This document shows, one piece after another, positions 17,396 through 26,117 of a DNA stretch of 64,000 nt; position 1 is the first letter of the stretch, and each line of letters starts with the position of its first letter. Location of the stretch: NCBI GenBank assembly GCA_028873965.1, contig JAPPMU010000059.1:124001-188000 (forward strand). Reading direction: 5' to 3'. The DNA comes from Chloroflexota bacterium (GTDB taxonomy: Bacteria; Chloroflexota; Dehalococcoidia; Lucifugimonadales; UBA3495). Position numbers and translations under genes: made by a program. The notes beneath the pieces were generated by a model. The model was not told the origin of the DNA. It ran no database searches and saw only the letters and a list, made by a program, of their open reading frames with translations.

Positions 17396-20300
17396 ATGAC
17401 GCTTACCGGACTGCTTTCGCTGTTTGCGGCACAACCTCGGATGCGGCTGCATCTAAGGAACCTCGAGCGGCCGGGCAGGCGTGGGAACCTGGCGATCGAC
17501 GGCGACCACCAGGCCGTGTACGTTGGGGCGCTTTGGCAACTGCAACAGCGGCCCGTCGTGGTGATCACGCCCCGGCTGGAGGACGCCCGGCGACTGCATG
17601 ACCAACTGGTGGAATACCTGGGTGACGAAGCGCCGGTACACCTGCTGCCCGAACCTGAAGTGTTGCCTTTCGAAAGGCTGGCGGTCGACGCGCGCACGGG
17701 CAACCAGCGTCTGTCCGCCCTGGCAGCACTGGCAAGCTACGACCCCACAGACGCGGACGGCGCCATACCGCTGGTAGTCACTTCGCTCGCTTCGGCGCTC
17801 CGGCTGACGCTGTCCCCTGAATTGGCGAGCGGTCGACACCCAACCATGGAGGCCGCTCACGAATTGACGAAGGGCCAAAGAATCGGGTCGATTGACGCGC
17901 TGCTCGCCGCCTGGGTCGAATTGGGCTACCAACGGGAGCCGCAGGTCGAGATTCCGGGAACGTTCAGCCTGCGGGGCGGCATCCTGGACGTTTTCCCGAC
18001 CAACGCTGGCCTGCCCTACCGGGTGGAGATGTGGGACGACGAAGTTGACACCATCCGGCGTTTCGACCCGGAGACGCAGCGGTCGGTGGGCAATGCCGAC
18101 CGTGTTGTCATGGTGCCGGCTCGCGAGCAACTGCCTGAGCTTTGCGACGCCGCGTGGTTCGACGAACGGCGCGGCAGGATAGACCTCAGCGCGTGCAACG
18201 GGACAACCGTTGCCCGATTCCAGGAAGAACTGGCGCACTTGCTTACCGAGCCCAACCCAGAGACGCTGGCCTTTTACAACGGGTTCCTCAACTGTCATAC
18301 GCTGGCCGATTACCTTCCGGCAGACGCCATCGTGGTGATGGACCGGCCCAACCGGCTGGCAGGGGAAGCGGAGGAGCAGGAATCAAAGTACGAGCAGCAG
18401 CGGGCCAACCGGCAGGACCGCGGCGAACTCCCCTACGGGTTTCCGTCACCGTCCGCTGATTGGGACGGCGTTACCCAGAAAATTCACGCCGCCGGTACGG
18501 CCACCGTGAGCATGGAGCGCTGGGGCACCGAAGAATCGCCAACGATGTTGCAGCCGCTGCCCGACCAGAGCGCGGGGCTGACCCATTTCACCGATGATGT
18601 GGCAGAAAAGGTCGGTAATGGCGGGGCGGTGGTAGCCGTCACGCAGCATGCGGCGCGGCTGGTACAGGTGCTGGAGGAGGCTGGAGTCGCGGCGACGCTG
18701 GAAGACAGCGTGACGGCGCGGCCGAGAGCCGGCCGGGTGCAGGTCTTGACCGGCGCATTGAGCAAGGGTTGGCAGACGGAAGCCACCGACAACGAGCCGG
18801 CGGTCGCGGTGTACAGCGACGCCGAGCTGTTCGGCACCGTGAAGCGACGGAGCTACCGCCCGTCGCGCACGCGACGGGACCTTGGCGATGCAGTATCTCT
18901 CGGCGACCTGACGCCCGGCAGCTTCGTGGTCCACATCGACCACGGTGTCGCCAAGTTTGTGGGCACGACGCAACTGGAGTCCACCGGCGATGACCGGGAA
19001 TACTTGGTGCTCGAATACGCCGAGGATGACCGGCTCTACGTTCCGACGGAGCAGATCGACCGTCTGGGGGCATACGTGGCGGCCACCGACCAGCCGCCGA
19101 GCCTCACGCGCCTGGGCGGGAGCGAGTGGCAGCGGATCAAGGACCGCGCCAAGGGCGCGGCAAGGGAAATCGCCGAAGAGTTGCTAAGGCTCTACGCGGT
19201 CCGGGAAACCGTGACTGGGCACCGCTTCGGACCGGACGCGGCCTGGCAGCGTGACCTGGAGGATTCGTTCCCGTACCAGGAAACCCCGGATCAGATGCAG
19301 GCCATCGACGAAGTCAAGAACGACATGGAGGCCGGCAAGCCCATGGACCGCCTGATCTGCGGCGACGTGGGTTACGGCAAGACCGAAGTCGCGCTGCGGG
19401 CAGCCTTCAAGACGGTCAACGAGGGGATGCAGGTTGCCGTACTGGTGCCGACCACGGTGCTGGCTCAGCAGCACTACGCCACCTTCGCGGAGCGGCTGGC
19501 CCCCTACCCGGTCAAAGTCGAGGTGCTGAGCCGGTTCCGGACGCACAAGGAGCAGGACGAGGTGGTGGAAGCGGCGAAGTCCGGCATGGTGGACATCGTG
19601 ATCGGCACCCACCGCATCTTGCAGAAGGACGTGGGCTTCAAAAACCTGGGACTGGTGATCATTGACGAGGAGCACCGGTTCGGCGTGGCGCACAAGGAAC
19701 GCCTGAAGCAGATGCGCGCCGAGGTGGACGTGATGACGCTGAGCGCGACGCCCATACCTCGAACCCTGCACATGGCGCTGGCCGGGGTGCGCGACATGAG
19801 CGTCATCCACACTCCGCCGGAAGCCCGGTTGCCGGTTAAGACCTTCGTCTCCGAGGACGGCGCCGAACCGGTGCGGGAAGCGATACTCCGCGAGTTGGAG
19901 CGGGACGGCCAGGTGTTCTTCCTGCACAACCGGGTGCGCACGATCCACAACGTTGCCGAAGAGCTGGGCAAGCTGGTGCCAGAAGCGCGGATACTGGTGG
20001 GCCACGGGCAGATGCCCGAATCGGAATTGGAAGACGTGATGATGGCTTTCGCCAACCGGGAAGCGGATGTCCTGGTCTGCACCACGATCATCGAGTCGGG
20101 CCTGGACATGCCCAATGTCAACACCATCATCATCGACCGGGCGGACCGGTTCGGTCTGGCCCAGCTCTACCAGCTGCGCGGCCGCGTGGGCCGTGGAGAC
20201 CACCGGGCTTATGCCTACCTGCTGCTGCCCGACAACCAGGAGATCACCGAGGCCGCCAGCAAGCGCATCCATGCCATCCTGGAAGCCAACGAACTGGGCG

Positions 20301-21034
20301 CCGGGTTCCGCATCGCCATGCGCGACCTGGAGATCCGCGGCGCGGGGAATCTGCTGGGCGCGGACCAGAGCGGGCAGATCCACGCGGTGGGGCTCAACCT
20401 CTACTCGGAATTGCTCAACCAGGCGGTGCAGAACCTGGTCAATGGCGATTCCGGCGAGCCCGGTGCTGCAACCGAGCCTCCTCCGAGGATTGATCTGCAG
20501 GTGCCCGCGTTCATCCCGCCGGGCTATATCGACCACATGCCGGCCCGGCTGGCGTTCTACCAGAGGCTGTCCAACATCACCGACCGGGAGCAGATCGCGG
20601 CGGTGAAGGCAGACATGGAAGACCGGTTCGGGCCGCTGCCGCAAGAGGTCAACCACCTGCTGACGATCACGGACCTGCGTTGTCTGGGTGCGGCGGCGGG
20701 AGTCGAATCGATCGCCAGCGGCAGCGACGGGATCATTACCGTGGTGTTCCGGCACCCCGTGGGCGACGCCCGGCAGGCGTTGCAAAACAAGATGGGGCCG
20801 GGCATCCGGGTCGGCCGGCGTGACATGGAGGTGCGAACGGCTGGCGACACCGATTTCGGCATGGCGCGTCTGGGTCGCGCGCTGCGCCGGGTGTCCGCGT
20901 TTGTCGACGAAATGCGTGCGGCCATGGAAGCAGCTGCGGAGTCCGCCCAAACCGCCGCCCATGTCCCGGCGGAAGCGCCAGCCCGGAACCGGAGGCGGCG
21001 ACGGCCGGCGAGGCAACCGGTCGCCGCCGACTGA
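17396..21034 (+). CDS. mfd: Transcription-repair coupling factor Mfd
   Basis: 1212 residues, slightly longer than E. coli Mfd (1148). A UvrB-like N-terminal module ends with FSLRGGILDVFP (near 190); the RNA-polymerase-interacting CarD-like domain starts at DLTPGSFVVHIDHGVAKFVG (near 505). The translocase has Walker A CGDVGYGKTEVALRAAF (near 655), DEEHRFGV (near 757), LSATPIPRTLHMAL and QLYQLRGRVGRGDHRAYAY, and the TRCF domain follows to near residue 1180. Mfd removes stalled RNA polymerase and recruits UvrA to lesions. The basic C-terminal tail (RNRRRRRPARQ) is an extension. It converges on the next gene with only 3 bases between the stops. Confidence 0.97.
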   Translation: MTLTGLLSLFAAQPRMRLHLRNLERPGRRGNLAIDGDHQAVYVGALWQLQQRPVVVITPRLEDARRLHDQLVEYLGDEAPVHLLPEPEVLPFERLAVDARTGNQRLSALAALASYDPTDADGAIPLVVTSLASALRLTLSPELASGRHPTMEAAHELTKGQRIGSIDALLAAWVELGYQREPQVEIPGTFSLRGGILDVFPTNAGLPYRVEMWDDEVDTIRRFDPETQRSVGNADRVVMVPAREQLPELCDAAWFDERRGRIDLSACNGTTVARFQEELAHLLTEPNPETLAFYNGFLNCHTLADYLPADAIVVMDRPNRLAGEAEEQESKYEQQRANRQDRGELPYGFPSPSADWDGVTQKIHAAGTATVSMERWGTEESPTMLQPLPDQSAGLTHFTDDVAEKVGNGGAVVAVTQHAARLVQVLEEAGVAATLEDSVTARPRAGRVQVLTGALSKGWQTEATDNEPAVAVYSDAELFGTVKRRSYRPSRTRRDLGDAVSLGDLTPGSFVVHIDHGVAKFVGTTQLESTGDDREYLVLEYAEDDRLYVPTEQIDRLGAYVAATDQPPSLTRLGGSEWQRIKDRAKGAAREIAEELLRLYAVRETVTGHRFGPDAAWQRDLEDSFPYQETPDQMQAIDEVKNDMEAGKPMDRLICGDVGYGKTEVALRAAFKTVNEGMQVAVLVPTTVLAQQHYATFAERLAPYPVKVEVLSRFRTHKEQDEVVEAAKSGMVDIVIGTHRILQKDVGFKNLGLVIIDEEHRFGVAHKERLKQMRAEVDVMTLSATPIPRTLHMALAGVRDMSVIHTPPEARLPVKTFVSEDGAEPVREAILRELERDGQVFFLHNRVRTIHNVAEELGKLVPEARILVGHGQMPESELEDVMMAFANREADVLVCTTIIESGLDMPNVNTIIIDRADRFGLAQLYQLRGRVGRGDHRAYAYLLLPDNQEITEAASKRIHAILEANELGAGFRIAMRDLEIRGAGNLLGADQSGQIHAVGLNLYSELLNQAVQNLVNGDSGEPGAATEPPPRIDLQVPAFIPPGYIDHMPARLAFYQRLSNITDREQIAAVKADMEDRFGPLPQEVNHLLTITDLRCLGAAAGVESIASGSDGIITVVFRHPVGDARQALQNKMGPGIRVGRRDMEVRTAGDTDFGMARLGRALRRVSAFVDEMRAAMEAAAESAQTAAHVPAEAPARNRRRRRPARQPVAAD

Positions 21035-21037
21035 GTT

Positions 21038-22648
21038 CTACTGGTCGCTTGCGGGCCCCAGGTCCGCAACGACGCTGGCCCCGGCAGATCGGTTGCGTCC
21101 GCGACGGCGGATCAGGACGACGGCAACGATGACTACGATGACCACCACGACGATGACGGCAGCGATCACCCCGATGATGATCCACATCTCTGCGTCGGAA
21201 TAGTCGGTGGACACGGAGACCTGAAGCCGCGCATCGGGGGCGTCCGATGTGGGGTCCTGGCCCAACGCGCTGTAGTTCCAACGCTCGATGGCACCCAAGC
21301 CGGCGCCGTATTCCATGATGTCCCGTAGATCGGATGATTTGACCACCAGCGCCATGTCCAGCGTGACGAATTCATCCTCGTCTCGCCGGGTCTCGCTCCA
21401 ACTGTCCACGTAGCCGCCAAGAGATTCAGCCCGGGACCGGATCTGCTCGGCGACGGACAGTGGGTCAGAGGCTGACAGAGACAGGGACGCCTCCAGATCC
21501 ACGTTGGAACGGATGGCCAGGGTGAAACGGGCATTCGCCACCTCATTGAGCGGAGCCGGGCCTACAGAAGTGAGCTGCCGGCCAGACGCCGCCCCCAGGG
21601 TTGCCGCGTAGTCCATCAGCGGGGCCAGGTCGGCGGGTTTAACGAAAACGACCAGATCAACTGCACTACCCTGTCCTTCGTCATACGAACGCTTCCGGCC
21701 CACGTAACCGTCCAGCGCGTCGACACGGGCGACGACGGCATCGGCGGTGGCGGACGTATCTCCCGTGGAGAGGTCCAGTTTGCCCACCGGAGGATCGGCG
21801 GCGTACTGCGCGGGCAAACGCAGGTTGACGGTAATCAGTGAGGTGGCGACGCGACCCGTCAGATCGCGCTGGGTGGCTTCAACATGCTCAATGTCTGAGC
21901 GGACCTCGGCGATGCGCTGCTCGATCTGGATAATGTCCTCGACCGTCGGCGCATTTTCCAGCAACGTGACGAGGCGCTCCTCCTGCGCATACCAGGCGGT
22001 CAGCCGGGCCTCGTTGTCGATGAGGCGTTCGGTAACGTCGGTTGAGGAAACGCCTTCGTCGGTGACGCGCCCCAGGGCACGCAGGGATTCGAGGCCGTTG
22101 TCCAGGCGGTCGGCGGGCACGCGAATGCGAACGGTAGCCGAACGGTAACCGGCTTCTCCGAAGACTTCAGAGGATTCGACCCATCCTCCGCTTTGAACAG
22201 CCAGAGACTCAACCCGACGCACGTTGGCGTCGATGTCCGTGACTTCCAGGCTGATCCAGGACTCCACGATCAGTTTTCGCGCCGATTGGGGTTGGGCCGA
22301 TTGCGGAGATCCACCGCTCGCGGGGCGAGCTGCGGGCGCGGCCGGCGCCGATTGCTGCTGAGCGGCTTGGGGCATTGCCGTAGGCGCGGCCGCGGCGGCC
22401 ATGGCCTTCGCTGGGGTAGCGGCGAACTCGCTCTCCGGGCTGAACCGATCGGCGCCAGCGCTTCCGGATTGAGCTTTCAGAGACTCCTGCTCTGTGAAAT
22501 CGCGAGCGGCTGAAGGCTCTTCAGCGTACTGCGCCATCGCCGGCGCCGACTCCGCCGCGCCGCCGCAGGCAAGCGCCAATGCCGCTACGGCTAACATGGC
22601 TAGCATAAGGAAGGCCGCAAACGTCCTTCTCGGGGTTCGGATGTGCAT
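21038..22648 (-). CDS. DUF4349-like membrane-anchored lipoprotein
   Basis: 536 residues. A signal peptide ends in a lipobox LALACGG (Cys near residue 28), and a single C-terminal membrane helix (MWIIIGVIAAVIVVVVIVV) followed by RRRGR lies near residues 490-515. After an Ala/Pro/Gln-rich linker, the domain from SARKLIVESWISLEVTDIDANVRRVE through a coiled-coil (EERLVTLLENAPTVEDIIQIEQRI) matches DUF4349, a family of unknown function. Two further segments repeat its pattern of 'SLGGYV ... V(K)xxDLxxxMxYxxxLG'. ATG 22648 follows AGGGGG and gives a proper signal peptide. Function unknown; export to the cell surface is likely. Confidence 0.75.
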   Translation of the reverse strand: MHIRTPRRTFAAFLMLAMLAVAALALACGGAAESAPAMAQYAEEPSAARDFTEQESLKAQSGSAGADRFSPESEFAATPAKAMAAAAAPTAMPQAAQQQSAPAAPAARPASGGSPQSAQPQSARKLIVESWISLEVTDIDANVRRVESLAVQSGGWVESSEVFGEAGYRSATVRIRVPADRLDNGLESLRALGRVTDEGVSSTDVTERLIDNEARLTAWYAQEERLVTLLENAPTVEDIIQIEQRIAEVRSDIEHVEATQRDLTGRVATSLITVNLRLPAQYAADPPVGKLDLSTGDTSATADAVVARVDALDGYVGRKRSYDEGQGSAVDLVVFVKPADLAPLMDYAATLGAASGRQLTSVGPAPLNEVANARFTLAIRSNVDLEASLSLSASDPLSVAEQIRSRAESLGGYVDSWSETRRDEDEFVTLDMALVVKSSDLRDIMEYGAGLGAIERWNYSALGQDPTSDAPDARLQVSVSTDYSDAEMWIIIGVIAAVIVVVVIVVIVAVVLIRRRGRNRSAGASVVADLGPASDQ

Positions 22649-22721
22649 GTCAACTGCCCCCTTCAACTGCCCATCATACGCAATGAGGCCAAGACTGGTT
22701 TGCGGAGCCGGCCTGCAGGTA

Positions 22722-22730
22722 TGCTACAAT
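22722..22730 (+). promoter_or_regulatory. Candidate extended -10 promoter of tRNA-Pro
   Basis: TGCTACAAT ends 11 bases before the tRNA 5' end. It matches the TGCTATAAT ahead of the nuo operon at eight of nine bases. Confidence 0.55.
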
Positions 22731-22741
22731 TTGAATATAGT

Positions 22742-22817
22742 CGGGGTGTAGCGCAGTGGCTAGCGCGCCACGTTCGGGACGTGGAGGTCGGTGGTTCGAA
22801 TCCACTCACCCCGACCA
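22742..22817 (+). tRNA. tRNA-Pro (anticodon CGG)
   Basis: Cloverleaf read by eye: acceptor CGGGGTG/CACCCCG, D stem GCGC/GCGC, anticodon stem CCACG/CGTGG with loop TTCGGGA (anticodon CGG at 22775-22777), T stem GGTGG/CCACT with loop TTCGAAT, discriminator A and an encoded CCA end. The FAD-oxidase gene starts 43 bases downstream. Confidence 0.95.
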
Positions 22818-22860
22818 TTATTTTTGCCTTGAATTATCTTTCCCTGGCAGGAGGGACGCG

Positions 22861-24465
22861 ATGGCGCGCCGCAGTTTCTGGGCCTGGGGAATGGAGGACC
22901 GGGAGCCGTCGCCAGCGGACTATGCGGCGATGGCCGAGCGGATACACCGCCGTTATGGAGTATCGCTCCCCGCGCCCACCCCTCCAACCGCCGCCGACCT
23001 CAACCTCCGCAAGCCCCGTTTCACGCCGCACCCGCTGGTTGCCGAGTTCTGCACCACGGACGACCACGACCGGGCGGCACACACCTACGGGCGCAGCTTC
23101 CGGGATCGCATCCGCGGTTTCAGTTGCGAATTTCCCAACCCGCCGGACGTGATCGCCTATCCCCGCACCGAGGAAGAGGTCACGCGCGTTCTGGACTGGT
23201 GCGTCAACTCCAACATCGTCGCCATCCCCTACGGTGGCGGAAGTACCGTGGTGGCCGGAGTGGAGCCTCCGGAAGCGGACAAAGTCTGCACCATAGATTT
23301 GACACGGTTGGACCGAGTGCTGGAGGTTGACGAAACCTCCCGGGCGGCCCGGATCCAGGCCGGTGCTCTGGGCCCGGCGCTGGAAGCGCAGCTGCGTCCC
23401 CACGGCTATACGCTGCGTCACTTTCCGCAAAGCTTCGAGTTCTCTACGCTGGGCGGCTGGATCGCCACTCGCAGCGGCGGACATTACGCCACCAACCACA
23501 CGCACATCGACGACTTCGTGGAGTCGGTGCGGATGGTGACGCCGGTGGGAGTGTGGGAATCGAGGCGGCTGCCGGGCAGCGGCGCCGGGCCCTCGCCGGA
23601 CCGCATGGTCATCGGCAGCGAAGGCATTCTTGGGATCATCACCGAGGCTTGGATGCGCATCCAGGCCCGTCCCCGGTACCGGGCATCCGCCGGTGTGGTC
23701 TTCGACGGTATGCACGCCGCATCCGAGGGCGCGCGGCTAATCGCCCAAGCGAAGCAGTGGCCGGCCAACCTGCGGATGCTCGACCCGTCGGAAGCACAGG
23801 ACTTCGCCGGCCTGGACGGCCAACAGGCGCTGCTCATCATCGGGTTCGAATCAGCGGAAATCCCGCAGGGCGACAACATCCGGCGGGCGGTGTCCATCGC
23901 CAGGGACGCCGGTGGAACAATCGACGAAGAGAATATCGTGATCGCCGACGCGGCCGAGCGGTCCGGATCGTCGGCCGGGCGTCAGGGCGCGGTGGGCAAC
24001 TGGCGTGATTCCTTCATCAACGCGCCGTACGAACGAAACGCGACCATCGGCTTCGGCATCGTGGCCGAGACCCTGGAAACGTCCATAACCTGGGAACGCT
24101 GGCCGGCGATGGACGAAATGGTGCGCGGAGCGTTGCAAGAGGCGCTGCAACGGACCTGCGGCGGCGGGCGCGTGTCCTGCCGGTTCACCCACGTCTACCC
24201 GGACGGACCGGCGCCGTACTACACCTTCGAGGGTCTGGGCCGGGTGGGCGGCGAGCTGGATGCGCACGCCGAGATCAAGCAGGCAGCGTCGGATGCAGTC
24301 ATGGCGGCCGGCGGAACCATTACCCACCACCACGCAGTGGGACGGACTCACCGGCCCTGGTATGACGGCCAGCGGCCCGACCCATTCGCCGAGGCTTTGC
24401 GCGCGGTCAAGCGGTCGGTCGACCCCAACGGAATACTGAACCCAGGTGTCTTGATCGATCCATAA
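22861..24465 (+). CDS. FAD-linked (PCMH-type) oxidase, alkyldihydroxyacetonephosphate synthase-like
   Basis: 534 residues. The FAD domain holds DVIAYPRTEEEVTRVLDWC, PYGGGSTVVAGVE and QSFEFSTLGGWIATRSGGHY, then DDFVESVRMVTPVG and GSEGILGIITEAWMRI; the C-terminal FAD-oxidase domain ends with THHHAVGRTHRPWY and DPNGILNPGVL. The HHH motif and QSFEFSTLGG block are the closest match to alkyl-DHAP synthase, which makes ether-lipid precursors; a glycolate or lactate oxidase is the main alternative. ATG 22861 follows AGGAGGG by five bases. It sits in front of an alcohol dehydrogenase gene. Confidence 0.83.
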   Translation: MARRSFWAWGMEDREPSPADYAAMAERIHRRYGVSLPAPTPPTAADLNLRKPRFTPHPLVAEFCTTDDHDRAAHTYGRSFRDRIRGFSCEFPNPPDVIAYPRTEEEVTRVLDWCVNSNIVAIPYGGGSTVVAGVEPPEADKVCTIDLTRLDRVLEVDETSRAARIQAGALGPALEAQLRPHGYTLRHFPQSFEFSTLGGWIATRSGGHYATNHTHIDDFVESVRMVTPVGVWESRRLPGSGAGPSPDRMVIGSEGILGIITEAWMRIQARPRYRASAGVVFDGMHAASEGARLIAQAKQWPANLRMLDPSEAQDFAGLDGQQALLIIGFESAEIPQGDNIRRAVSIARDAGGTIDEENIVIADAAERSGSSAGRQGAVGNWRDSFINAPYERNATIGFGIVAETLETSITWERWPAMDEMVRGALQEALQRTCGGGRVSCRFTHVYPDGPAPYYTFEGLGRVGGELDAHAEIKQAASDAVMAAGGTITHHHAVGRTHRPWYDGQRPDPFAEALRAVKRSVDPNGILNPGVLIDP

Positions 24466-24501
24466 ACGAACAGCCAGCCGGGCACGAAGGAGGGACTTGC
24501 C

Positions 24502-25530
24502 ATGCGCGGGGTAGTTTTTACCGGAGACAAAGAGGTCGAGATCCGCACGCTGCCGGACCCGCATCCCGGCCCGGGTGAGGTCGTGATCGCCATGAAGGCT
24601 TCGGGCCTATGCGGGAGCGATCTGAGACACTACCGGGCGCCTAAGGCGGACCGCGGCGACCCGGCGAACCTCAAGGTGGCCGGGCACGAACCCTGCGGGG
24701 TCATCGTGGAAATCGGATCCGGCGTTACGGAAGTGGCGGTGGGCGACCGGGTGATGATGCACCACTACACCGGCTGCCGAGCCTGCACCATGTGCCGCAT
24801 CGGGTACACCCAGATGTGCCTGCACGGGTCCACCGTCTACGGCACCGGAGCCAACGGCGGGCACGAGGACTACCTGGTCTGCCCGGCGTACACCTGCGTC
24901 AAGATGCCTGACGGGCTGGACTTTGACGAAGGGGCGGCATGCGCGTGCGGGACCGGAACGGCGTTCTGGGCGCTGAAGCGGCTGAACATCTCGGGCGACG
25001 ACACGCTGGCCATTTTCGGCCAGGGTCCCGTAGGCGCCAGCGGCACCATGTTCGCCAAGGCCATGGGCGCGCGGGTCATCGCGGTGGACGTGGACACCGA
25101 GCGGCTGGACTTGGCACAACGCCTGGGCGCGGACGTGTGCATCGACGCCGGCACGCAGAACCCGGTCGAAGCTATTCGCGAACTCACCCACGGCGAAGGT
25201 TCGCCGGCGACGCTGGACTGCACCGGCCGACCGGAGGCGCGCATCAACGCCGTGGACGCGGCGATGCTATGGGGCCGGGTCTGTTTCGTTGGCGAGGGCA
25301 ACACCACGACCTTCGACGTCAGCCCGCAGATCATTCACAAGCAGCTGACCATCCTGGGGTCGTGGACCTTCAGCCTGAACGGGCTGGAGGAAGTGGCGCG
25401 GTTCGTGGTCGACCGGAAGGTCCCTCTGAAGGAACTCTTCACCCACCGGTTCTCGCTGGATCAGGCCGACGAAGCGTACAAGCTGTTCGAGGCCGGTGGA
25501 ACGGGGAAGGTGTGCTTCACCTGGGACTGA
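24502..25530 (+). CDS. Zinc-dependent alcohol/polyol dehydrogenase (MDR superfamily)
   Basis: 342 residues. Catalytic zinc ligands in LCGSDLRHYR and GHEPCG; a structural zinc set CRACTMCRIGYTQMC (near residue 95); and a Rossmann fold LAIFGQGPVGASGTMFAKAMG (near 170). It resembles threonine/sorbitol-type dehydrogenases, with the substrate unknown. It lies 36 bases after the FAD oxidase, which suggests a shared transcript and a linked small-alcohol oxidation route (inference). Confidence 0.88.
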   Translation: MRGVVFTGDKEVEIRTLPDPHPGPGEVVIAMKASGLCGSDLRHYRAPKADRGDPANLKVAGHEPCGVIVEIGSGVTEVAVGDRVMMHHYTGCRACTMCRIGYTQMCLHGSTVYGTGANGGHEDYLVCPAYTCVKMPDGLDFDEGAACACGTGTAFWALKRLNISGDDTLAIFGQGPVGASGTMFAKAMGARVIAVDVDTERLDLAQRLGADVCIDAGTQNPVEAIRELTHGEGSPATLDCTGRPEARINAVDAAMLWGRVCFVGEGNTTTFDVSPQIIHKQLTILGSWTFSLNGLEEVARFVVDRKVPLKELFTHRFSLDQADEAYKLFEAGGTGKVCFTWD

Positions 25531-25557
25531 AAGTTTCCAAGCCGATCTGAGTGCGGG

Positions 25558-25887
25558 GTGACGATAGTGCGCAAGCTGACATGCTATGCTTGGGGAAAAC
25601 CTGGTGATTGGGAAGCGCTGTGCGTGGACTTAGACCTCGCTGCGCAAGGGGAAAACTTGGAGGAAGTCCGCCGCGAGCTTGGTGACGCCATACAGACCTA
25701 TCTCGACTACGTAGCAGATTTGCCGGAAAATGAGCAAGCTAGGTTCCTGGATCGCAAGGCGCCATTGAGATTGCGCTTGCAACTGGCGCTAAAGCACCGG
25801 GCGTTCTACTTGCTGAATTCGCTGAAGATTGGTGCTACCGGTCGCGAACTTACCCGTGCCGGCTTTGTTGTAACCCCAACCTCGTGA
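25558..25887 (+). CDS. HicB-like antitoxin
   Basis: 109 residues from GTG (GTG 25567 is an alternative). The N-terminal part (KLTCYAWGKPGDWEALCVDLDLAAQGENLEEVRRELGDAIQTYLD) is a HicB-type partial RNase-H-fold domain, the part that blocks HicA. No clear helix-turn-helix was seen in the rest. The HicA-like gene overlaps its stop (GTGA). Base composition is less GC-rich than the flanking enzymes, a possible sign of transfer. Confidence 0.72.
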   Translation: MTIVRKLTCYAWGKPGDWEALCVDLDLAAQGENLEEVRRELGDAIQTYLDYVADLPENEQARFLDRKAPLRLRLQLALKHRAFYLLNSLKIGATGRELTRAGFVVTPTS

Positions 25888-26099
25888 CCTACCGGCAGGT
25901 AGTCTCCATTCTCGAGCGACATGGGTTCGTTTTCGAGCGTCATGGGAAGGGGTCGCACCGTGTCTATCAAGCGCACCACAGCGGGCAGCGCTGGTCCGTT
26001 ACGCTGTCCTACAGCCAATTAGGTGAGGACGTTAAGCCGGGCACCCTTGGTTCAATCATCCGGCAATCCGGTTTGCCGAGAGACGCTTTTCGTCGGTAG
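25884..26099 (+). CDS. HicA-like mRNA interferase toxin
   Basis: 71 residues from GTG, overlapping the HicB-like stop. It has the HicA dsRBD-like core: a strand-loop GKGSHRVY with the family's catalytic His, and the C-terminal KPGTLGSIIRQSGL. HicA cleaves mRNA when released from HicB. Gene order is HicB then HicA, the reverse of the E. coli hicAB locus. Confidence 0.8.
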   Translation: MTYRQVVSILERHGFVFERHGKGSHRVYQAHHSGQRWSVTLSYSQLGEDVKPGTLGSIIRQSGLPRDAFRR

Positions 26100-26117
26100 C
26101 GGCAATGTCATCCGTCG

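Noticed and set aside
19184-21016. 610-codon minus-strand frame opposite mfd
   Set aside because: Shadow of the Mfd translocase region, with no recognisable domain.
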